From Baffinella frigidus (taxonomy: Eukaryota > Cryptophyceae > Cryptomonadales > Baffinellaceae): a stretch of 13,604 nucleotides of DNA. Position 1 is the stretch's first letter. Each line of letters starts with the position of its first letter. The notes beneath the pieces were generated by a model. The model made no database searches. It was not told where the DNA came from and was given only the letters and a program-made list of their open reading frames with translations. A program made the position numbers and the translations under genes. The DNA lies in contig MU646325.1 of NCBI GenBank assembly GCA_026770585.1, forward strand, positions 1,311,323 through 1,324,926, in the 5' to 3' direction. This document shows positions 1 through 9,300 of the stretch, one piece after another.

Positions 1-53
1 CCCAAACCCCAAACCCCAAACCCCAAACCCCAAACCCCAAACCCCAAACGCAG
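1..53 (+). repeat. 3' end of an intron: (CCCCAAA)n array
   Basis: A nearly pure CCCCAAA heptamer array fills positions 1-49 and ends in the acceptor CGCAG at 49-53. The upstream part of this intron lies outside the window. Confidence 0.85.
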
Positions 54-310
54 GCGATCCCGGACCACGACAAGCTACCGAAGCTGATGGACGCGTATCT
101 GGACGACTACAACAACGCGTCCTCGAAAGCCATGGACCTCGTGTTCTTCATGGACGCGATCGAGCACATCTCGCGCCTCGCCCGCATCATCCGGTCGCCT
201 CGCGGTAACGCGATGCTGGTCGGGCTGGGTGGCTCGGGGAAGCAGTCGCTCACGCGCCTGTCGGCGTTCATGGCGGAGTTCAAGTGCTTCCAGATCGAGC
301 TTGCAAAGGG
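54..310 (+). CDS. Exon 1: AAA4 N-terminal half with Walker A
   Basis: Residues 1-86 of the fragment. It opens after CGCAG in phase 0 and holds [11 protein letters not shown], the helix [15 protein letters not shown], and the P-loop [13 protein letters not shown], the form typical of axonemal dynein AAA4. It ends with two bases of a glycine codon before the donor GTACGC; exon 2 supplies the third base and tyrosine, giving AKGY. Longest exon in the window. Confidence 0.93.
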
Positions 311-327
311 GTACGCTCTCTCTCTCG

Positions 328-358
<31 letters not shown>

Positions 359-3300
359 GCTCGCTCACTCGCTCTCTCTCTCTCTCGCTCACTCGCTCTC
401 TCTCTCTCTCCCTCCCTCTCCCTCCCTCCCTCCCTGTCTCCCTCTCTCCCTGTCTCTCTCTCTCCCTCCCTCTCTCCCTCTCTCGCTCGCTCGCTCTCGC
501 CCTCTCTCTCTCTCTCGCTCGCTCGCTCTCGCCCTCTCTCTCTCTCGCTCGCTCGCTCTCCTTCCCTTGCTCCCTCGCTCTCTCTCTCTCTCTCTGTAGG
601 GTGAAGGGTGTAGGGAATGGTGAAGTTCAAATGCTTTCAGATCGAGCTTGCGAAGGGGTACAATCTCTCTTTACCCTAACCCTTTAACCCCTTACCCCCA
701 CATCCAAAAGCTTGCACTCCAATCCCCAACCCCGAACCCCTCACTCCCAAAATCGAAACTAACATCTCTAATCATAAGCCCTCACGCCTCCCTGAATCCT
801 ATGCACTAAACCCCACTCCCCAAACCCTGAACCCCAAACCATAAACCCCAAGTCCTCAAACCTAGACCCTAAACCCTAAACCCCTAACCCTAAACCCAGG
901 TACGGCAACAACGAGTTCCGCGAGGACATGAAAAAGATCTTCCAGATCGCGGGGGTGGAGCGCATCCCAGTCGTCTTCCTCTTCACGGACTCGCAGATCG
1001 TGAACGAGGGGTTCGTGGAGGACATCAACTCTATCCTCAACGCTGGTCCACCCCACACCCAAACCCCCAAACCCCAAACCCAAAACCCCACACCCCAAAC
1101 CCCACACCCCACACCCCACCCCACAACCCACACCCCCAACCCTAAACCCCAAACCCCAAACCCAAACCCCACACCCTACACCACCCCACACCCCACACCC
1201 CACACCCCACACCCCAAACCCCAAACCCACAACCCCAAACCCTAAACCCCAAACTCCAAACCCTGAACCAGGCGACGTGCCGAACCTGTTCCCGGCGGAC
1301 GAGAAGGACCGCATCATCAGCGACTGCCGCGAGTGATCACTCAACCCAAAACCCTAGACCCGAAACCCAAAACCCGAAACCCTAAATCCTAGACCCCAAA
1401 TCCCCAACCCCAAATCCCTCAACCTCCTGAACCTCGAACCCTAATCCCTAAACCCTCACTAGGTATCACCCTAAACCCTAACCCTATATAGGTTTCACCC
1501 TAAACCCTACTTCCCCTCTAAACCCTAAACGCTGATCAGGTATACTGCGTCAATCGGGCAGCCGTTGACCAAGGACTCGGTCTACAAGACCTTCATCTCC
1601 TGCGTCCAGGTCTCAACCATGAACCCTGGACCCTGAACCCTAAACCCTAACCCTAACGTCTAACCCCTAAACCCTTCACCCTAAACCCTTAACCCTAAAC
1701 CCTAAACCCTAAACCCTAAACCCCGAATCCTACACCCTGCACCCTAAACCCTGAACCCTGAACCCCAAACAGGAACCTTGAACCCTAAACCCCCAACAGG
1801 CGGACCTGCACTGCGGGGAGGCGTTCCGGCGGCTCCTAAACCCTTAACCCTGAACCTTGAACCCTTAGCCCTTAACCCTTAGCCCTTAACCCTTAACCCT
1901 TAATCCTAAGCCCTAAGCACCATAAACCCCAAGCCCCATACACTCAAGCCCTCAACCCTCCGCCCTAATCGATGTCGCCAGTCGGGGGGGCGTTCAGAAG
2001 ACGCTTCCGGGGTTCAGTCAGAGTCTCGGGTTTAGGGTTCAGGGGTCCTGAGCCCAAACACCTATAACATAACCCCCGAACCCTACACCGCAGGCGAAGC
2101 TGCACTGCGTGTTGAGCGTGTCGCCAGTCGGCGAGGCGTTCCGAAGACGCTGCCGGATGTCCCGTGGAACGTTATTTTGGCGTATTGCGTACATGGAATC
2201 CAGCCTGAAATTCCCCCTGAACCCTTACCCCCAAACCCAAAACAACAGGCGAACCTGCACTGCGTGCTCTCGATGTCACCTGTTGGCGAGGCGTTCCGAA
2301 GACGCTGCCGGATGTTCCCGTCGTTGATCAACTGCTGCACCATCGACTGGTAACGTCTTTGCAAACCCTCACCTGAGTCATCACGTTTCAACCCTGAACC
2401 CTAACCATCAACCCTGAACCAGATCTAAAACCTTTACTCCTAACCCTAAACCCTAAACCCTAAACCCTAGACCCTAAACCCTAAACCCTAAACCCTACAC
2501 CCTACACCCTAAACCCTAAACCCTAAACCCTAAAACCTAAACCCTGCATCTTCAAACCTAACCCGTAACCCAAACAGGTACATGCCGTGGCCCCAGGAGG
2601 CGCTTCTGAGCGTCGCGCAGCGCTTCTTCGGATCCATGGAGGTCCTATCCCTAATCCCCAAACCCCAAACCCCAAACCCCAAACCCCAAACCCCATAAGA
2701 CCCCTCAAATCCAAAACCAGAAACCAGAGACACCACACACCAAACCCTGAACCCCAACCAAGAAGGCAAACTCTAAACCCGAATCCCGAAACCCGAAACC
2801 CGAAACCCGAAACCCGAAACCCGAAACCCGAAACCCGAAACCCGAAACCCTGAGCGGGGCCGAACCCTGAGACCCGACACCCGAAGCAGGGCATCTCGGA
2901 CGAGTACAAGGAGTCGCTCGCTGGGATGTGCCCCTTCGTGCACGGAAAGGTGGAGGAGTTCTCGGACAAGTTCTACTCGGAGCTGCGCCGCAAGTTCTAC
3001 ATCTCCCCGAAATCCTACCTCGACATGATCCAGGCACCCCCCTAAACCGCAATCCCTAAACCCTAAACCCCAAACAACGCGACATCAAAATTGAAAGCGA
3101 CCCTAAACCCAAACCCTGAATCTGAAAACCTAATCCTAAACCCTAAACCCTGAACCCCAAACCCTAAACCCCAAACCCCACACCCTAAACCCTAACCCTT
3201 AAACTCCGACACGTACCTCCCAAATACTAAATACTAAATACTAAACCCTTAAACCTAAACCCCAAACCCCCCAACACAGCTATACCTGTACCTTCTCGGC

Positions 3301-6300
3301 GTCAAGCGGGCAGAACTTTCCGAGCAGCTCGACACCTTCATCACCGGCCTGTCAAAGATGGAGGAGGTACACACCCCAAGCCCGAAACACCGCTAGATAA
3401 ATGTTTTTTTTAGTTGGATTTTTGTAAAAATAAAAAAGTGGAGGAGGCTTGTCCCAAGCCCGAAAAAAATAGCAGGGCACGTTTTTCGCCCAAAAGCTGA
3501 CAGGCGTGTACGACGCACCGAGCATGTCAACTTTTGAAAAGAACCCCGAAACCCGAAACCCGAAAAGTACTACCAGTAACTCTTCACCCCCCTAAACCAG
3601 GTGGGCAAAGTCATCGGATCCGCGAAAGATGACCTCGCAGTGCTGGCCACAAGTGGGAATTTGCCTTACTTAATTTGCCTACAGTTTAGTCAACCTTGAA
3701 TTCTGATATGTGCCTGACGTGGAACCCTAAACCCTGACCCCTCAATCAGGTGGGCAAGGTGATCGGATCCGCGAAAGAGGACCTCACCGTGCTCGAACCC
3801 GTCCTCAACACCGAAACCCGAAACCTGGAACCTGGAACGTTCCACCAGTAACTCTCAACACCCCTGCACACCATAAATATCAACACCCCTACAAACCAGG
3901 TGGGCAAAGTCATCGGGTCCGCGAAAGAGGACCTCGCAGTGCTCGAACCCGTCCTCAAGGAGAAGTCCGCCGCCACCGAAATCCTCCTCAAAACGGTCCA
4001 CACCCCCTCAAGGACTAAAGAACCCTAAACCCTAAACCCCAAACCCCTAAACCATAAACCATAAACCATTATCCGAATGATTTTTTTCTAAAGACGGTCG
4101 GATCCCTCTCGATGACTATTCACGTGTTGATTCCCCTGTACTGTGGTACAAGTTTGTCAACTTTGGCGAGCGTGAGTCCTCAAGGAGAAGTCCGCCGCCA
4201 CCGAAATCCTCCTCAAGACGGTCGGCCTTCATCCCGCAACCCTCAACCAAACCCTTAACCCCAATCCCTCAACCAAACCCCAAACCCCAAACCCTCAACC
4301 CCAAAACCCACCCCCCACCCCCCACCCCCCAAACCCCAAACCCCACACCCCATACCCCAACTCCAAACCTTAAACCCTAACCCCCAAACCTTGACACAGG
4401 TGGCGGTCGACAAGGCAGATGCCGCGCAAGTCGAAGCCACCGTGTCGAAAGAGGCGGCAGAGGTCCCCAACCCCTAAACCTCAACCCCCAAACCCCAAAC
4501 CCTAAATCCGAAACCCTAGACCCTAGACCCTAAACCCTAAACCCTAAACCCTAGACCCTAGACCCTAAACCCTAAACCATGCTCCCTGCTCCCTAAACCC
4601 TGAACCCTAACCCTCAAACCTCACCCCAGGTGGAGGAGTTTGCGGCGGGCGTGCGCATCATCCAGGAGGACGCCCAGAAGGTCCAACCCCTTAACCTTCT
4701 AAATCCTCAACCCCAAACCCCAAACCCTAAACCCTCAACCCTAACCCTACGCCCAAAAAAATCCAAACTTCTTCGTCTTCTTCTTCTTCGTCGGCGTCTT
4801 CTTCTTCTTTATTACCCCCAACCCCTGAACCCTAACACCCAACGCAGGATCTCGACGAGGCTCTCCCGGCGCTGAACGCGGCCGTGTCGGCGCTCAGCTC
4901 CCTCACCAAGGGCGACATCACAGAAGTCAAGTCATTCGCGAAGCCCCCTCCGCTGGTGCAAACCACGATGGAGGCCGTCTGCACCCTCCTCGGCCGCAAG
5001 GTGCACCGCACCCCAAACCCTAACCCTGAACCCTACCAAACCCTCAACCCCAAACCCTAAACCCTAAACCCTGAACCCCAAACCCTAAACCCTAAACTCT
5101 AAACCCGAAACCCGAAACCCTAAACCCTAAACCCTAAACCCTAAACCCCCCCCCTAAAACCCAAACCCCAAACCCCAAACCTGAGATTCTCCTAAACCCT
5201 AAACCCGCACCCTGGACCCTACTCAACCCTACACCTTGCATTCGCCTAAACCCTAAACCCTAACCCTGAACCCTGAACCCTAACCTTTTCCCAGGCTGAC
5301 TGGGACACGAGCAAGAAGCTTCTGGGCGAGGGTGACTTTATGGACCAGCTCCTCAACTTTGACAAGGACAACATCGAGGTGCTCCCGAACCCCGGACCCT
5401 GCACCCTGAGCCGTAAACCCTAAACCCTAAACCCTAAACCCTAAACCCTCAACCCTAAACCCTAAACCCTAAACCCTAAACCCCAACCCCTAAAGCCTAA
5501 ACCCTAAACCTTAAACCCTAAACCCGAAACCCGAAACCCTAAACCATAAACCCTAAACCCTGAATCCTAAATCTGAACCCCCTAAAACCGAAACAGAAGC
5601 TCGGAACCCTAAAGCCTGACCCCCAAACAGGCAAAACGGCTCAAGGGCCTGGCCAAGTATGCAGCGATGGAAGACTTCACCTCCGAGTCCGTCGGGAAGG
5701 TGTGTTGCCAAACCCTAAACCTAAGCCCCAAATCCTACACCCCAAATCATAAACCCTGAACCCTAAACCCTGAACCCTGATCTCTCAACCAGGTGTCCTG
5801 CCTTCAACACTCAACCCCAATCCCCAATCCCCAAACAACAAACACCGAACCTAAATCCCCAAACACCAAACGTCCGTCGGGAAGGTATGTAGAGTGTTTT
5901 AGGGTTTGGAGTTGAATTTCTCTCGCCGAACCGTCAACCCTCAACCGTAAACCATAAACCATACATCATAAACCATAAACCCTTAACACGGCACCCACAA
6001 CCGATGGAAGACTTCACTTCCGAGTCTGTCGGGAAGGTGTGTTGCCAAACCCCACACCCTAAACCTAAAGGAGGTGCACCACTAAAACCTAAAACCTGAA
6101 GGCCGCGAGGAGGTGAACCTTGAACCCTAACCCCATACCCGCCGGGAAGGTATGTAGAGTGTTTTAGGGTTTGGAGTTGAATTTCTCTCGCCAAACCGTC
6201 AACCCTCAACCCTAAACCATAAACCATAAACCATACATCATAAACCATAAACCCTTAACACTGCACCCACAACCCTCAACCCCCGACCTCCCTGAACCAG

Positions 6301-9300
6301 GTCTCCCGCCCTCAACCCCAAACTCCAAACCTCCAAAACCGAACACCAAACCCCGCCTTCAGGTGTCGCGGGCGGCGAAGGGCCTCTGCATGTGGTGTCT
6401 GGCAATGCACGTCTACTCGCGCGTCGCGAAAGAGGTCCGTATTCCCCTAATAAACCAAACCCTAAACTCGGAGCCCTGCACCCCAGACCCTCAACCCTGA
6501 ACACTAAACCCTAAAACCTGTACCCTAAACCCTAAACCCCTCACGACAAACCCCACGAAACACGAAACCTTAAACCCTAAATTTCTACCCTAAAGCCCAA
6601 ACCCTAACCCCGAAATCAGGTGGAGCCGAAGAAGTTGAAGCTCGCGACGGCCAACGGCCAGATGGAGGCCGCCATGTAAACCCCAAACCCCAAACCCCAA
6701 ACCCTAAACCTTGAACCCTAAACCCTAAACCCTAAACCCTAAATCCCAAACCATAAACCCCAAATCCCTGTGTGTTTGCTGAACACCTCTTGAAAGAATA
6801 AGTAGACCCCAAATCCTAAACCTTCAACCTCAAGCCCTAAGCACTAAACCCTGAACCCTACACCCTCAACCCTAAACCTCGAGAGCTCTAAACCTTACCC
6901 TCTAAACCCGAACCCCGAAAAGTGAAACCCTCAACCCTCAACCAGGTCCTCGCTCAACGCGAAGAAAGCGAACCTCCAGCAAGTGCAAGACAAAGTAGCC
7001 GCGCTCGAAAAACAGCTCAACGAGGCGGTCGCGGAGAAGAAGGCCCTCGCGGACCAGGTACCCCACACAACGGGCTACCAAGGGACTTGTGACGGGGTTT
7101 GATCACCTTTTCGCTACCTTCTCGATAGGAGCCCCCCTTTGCTTCTACGGTATTTGCCTACAGAAGGAACGGTACTGCCTACCGTAGGGTCCTATGGATT
7201 AGTCTTGATAGGTAGGAGGTGGAGTCAGAATCCATCCGGAACATGCTCGTATGAGCGGCCGACACGGGGTACAGTAAGTGGCACAATGCGCAGCATGTGC
7301 GGCGCTGACCCTGGTTGTTCGGCAATAAATTATCAATCTCTCTTAGTCTTGATGGGTTATTCGAGAAATCCCGTGGCGCGAGTAGAAGCAGCTCAACAAG
7401 GCTGTCGCGGAGAAGAAGGCGCTCGCGGGCCAGGTTTCCCCCCTACGTTGTCTGTCCGCCTACGAACCGTCAGCAAAAGATACGGTCAGCTTAGTACTGG
7501 CGCGTCCTCGGTTAGTACGGGCGCGTCCAGAGGGAACACGGAAGTTAGTACTGGCGCGTCCTGGGTTAGTACTGGCGCGTCCTGGAGGCACACGGGTGAG
7601 GGGCGCGAAGACACTAAATACTGAAGAACAAACACTGAACACCGAACACAAAACACTGAACACTACATACTCAATACTGAACAATAAACACTCAACCCCA
7701 AACCCTAAACCCTAAACCCTAAACCCTAAACCCTAAACCCTAAACCATAAACCCTAAACCCCAAACCCTGAAACCCAACCCCCTAACCAGGCGGCGCTGT
7801 GCGAGGCGCGGCTCTCGCGCGCCGGGAAGCTCACCGCCGCGCTCGGAGACGAGCAGGTCTCATACCCGAAACTTAATACCCGAAATATGAAGCCCTGAAC
7901 CCGAGACCCGAGGCCCGAGACCCGAAACCCGAAACCAGAGACCTTTCTCAAGATTAAACCGTGCACTCTGACCCCTAAACCCGAAACCCTAAACCCTAAA
8001 CCCTAAACTCTAAACCCCAAAACCTAAACCCCAAAACCTAAACCCCAAACCCGAGAACAGGTCGCTTGGACGGAGCAGTCCGCGCAGCTGGAGATCGCGC
8101 TGGAGAAGCTGGTGGGGAATGTGTTCCTCGCCGCAGCGTGCGTCGCGTACGTCGGGCCCTTCACAGGCATCAATCCCCCCTACACGAATATCGTCAACTT
8201 TTATGCTCTCCGAAGAATGTCAACTTATGAATAGCCCGCCAGCCTTCCACCTTCGCTCCAAAGTGCCAAAGTTGACGGGTGTGTCCCGTGGATCTAGCGT
8301 GTCAACGTATGAATAGTCCGCCAGCCTTGCGACTCCTTCCCTTGTCTTGAGAAGCTGGTGGGGAATTTGTTCCTTGCCGCGGCGTGTGTCGCGTACGTCG
8401 GGCCCTTCACAGGCAAACCCTTCACTCTAAATCCAGAACCCTACAACCTGAACCCTACATCCTCGACCCTCATCCCAGAACCGTAAACCGTAAACGCTAC
8501 ATCGGGCCCTTCACCAGCATCACCCCTACACCCTACACCTTACACCCTGGACACTGAACCGTGAACCCTGACCGCAACACAACGCAACCCCTCAACTTTA
8601 AACTCCTACACCCAACAGTCCCCTCAACCCCAAACCCCAAACCCCAAACCCCTAACACTAAACCCTCAACCCCTAACCCTAAACCCTAAAACCCTAAACC
8701 CTAAACTCTAAACCCTCGGTTGACCCGCAGGCATCTACCGTAACGACATCGTGAACGCTTAACCTTAAACCCTAAACCCCAAACCCCAAACCCCAAGCCC
8801 AACACTCCCCTAACCCCTGATCCCTAATCCCCAAACCCCAAACATCCTACACCTAACCCTCCCCTCACCCCCAAACCCAAACAGGCATCTACCGCAACGA
8901 CATCGTGAACGTGTGGATCGAGAAAGCACGAGAACTGGAAGTCCCATGCTCCGACCTCTTCTCGCTCCCGGACGTTCTCTCGAAGCCGGTGGAGGTACGC
9001 GCGTGGAACATCTCCGGCTTGCCCGGCGACGAAGTGTCCATCGCCAACGGCGTGCTGGTCAAGAACACGCGGCGCTGGCCGCTCATGATCGACCCGCAGA
9101 TGCAGGTTCAGCTTTCCCCTAAACCCTGTATCTTTTTGTTCGCCTAACCCTACACCCTACACCCTACACCCTACACCCTACACCCTACACCCTACACCCT
9201 ACACCCTACACCCTGCACCCTACATCCTAAACCCTAAACCCTAAGCCCTAAACCCTAGATCCTAGCCTCCCCTGAACCGTTCACCCTCAACATTAAACCC

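Larger units (their letters stand above)
1610..2248 (+). repeat. Intron 4: CCCTAAA repeats with three decayed copies of exon 5
   Basis: 639 nt. CCCTAAA and CCCTTAA/CCCTTAG heptamers surround three partial copies of exon 5 (1800-1836, 1969-2010, 2094-2165) and a reversed patch with GGGTTTAGGG near 2028-2037. Confidence 0.85.
3367..3899 (+). repeat. Intron 8: AT-rich insert, inverted-repeat-like piece and two exon 9 shadows
   Basis: 533 nt. Holds an AT-rich stretch (about 3397-3437), a copy of the exon 8 end (3438-3466), a non-telomeric block with TGTCAACTTTTGAAAAG (3522-3539), and partial copies of exon 9 at 3601 and 3750. The two copies are separated by 3645-3740, unlike the heptamer repeats. 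Confidence 0.8.
7058..7790 (+). repeat. Intron 17: large non-telomeric insert, exon shadow, minisatellite, heptamers
   Basis: 733 nt. About 320 nt of ordinary-composition sequence (7062-7385) with imperfect inverted repeats around TACGGTA / TACCGTA (7146-7187), then the exon 17 end copy, a short minisatellite, an ACACTGAAC tract (7611-7690) and a CCCTAAA array (7695-7745). An open frame across 7139-7624 exists but overlaps the exon copy and repeats and resembles nothing known. Confidence 0.8.
8167..8884 (+). repeat. Intron 19: GC-AG intron with two exon 19 shadows, one exon 20 shadow and a direct repeat
   Basis: 718 nt. Non-telomeric sequence 8167-8345 includes a roughly 81-nt-spaced direct repeat beginning TGTCAAC (8219, 8300). 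Then come exon 19 end copies (8346, 8498), heptamers, an exon 20 start copy (8731) and further CCCCAAA. The intron is bracketed by CAGGCATC at both ends. Confidence 0.82.

Noticed and set aside
87-599. 170-codon plus-strand frame as one protein
   Set aside because: Only the part up to 310 is coding; the rest is read-through of the CT microsatellite in intron 1.
75-630. Minus-strand arginine/glutamate-rich frames
   Set aside because: These are translations of the complementary GA-rich microsatellite, with no domain or start context.
862-1344. Minus-strand frame with repeated GFGVWGLG
   Set aside because: It is the complement of C-rich heptamers and passes through exons 2 and 3 in the wrong direction; similar frames elsewhere (2523-2969, 4255-4470, 12464-12700) have the same origin.
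3601-3995. Mutually exclusive alternative exons for exon 9
   Set aside because: The upstream copies lack a donor and the region encoding KEKSAATE, so they cannot substitute for the full exon.
5591-5603. Micro-exon between exons 13 and 14
   Set aside because: It has an acceptor-like AACAG but no donor, and joining exon 13 to 14 already gives the expected spacing.
7139-7624. 161-codon open frame in intron 17
   Set aside because: It crosses an exon shadow and a minisatellite, resembles no known family, and lies between two exons of the same gene.
8885-9105. Intein or insertion in AAA5
   Set aside because: The [15 protein letters not shown] stretch is the normal dynein AAA5 sequence and the exon continues directly into [10 protein letters not shown].
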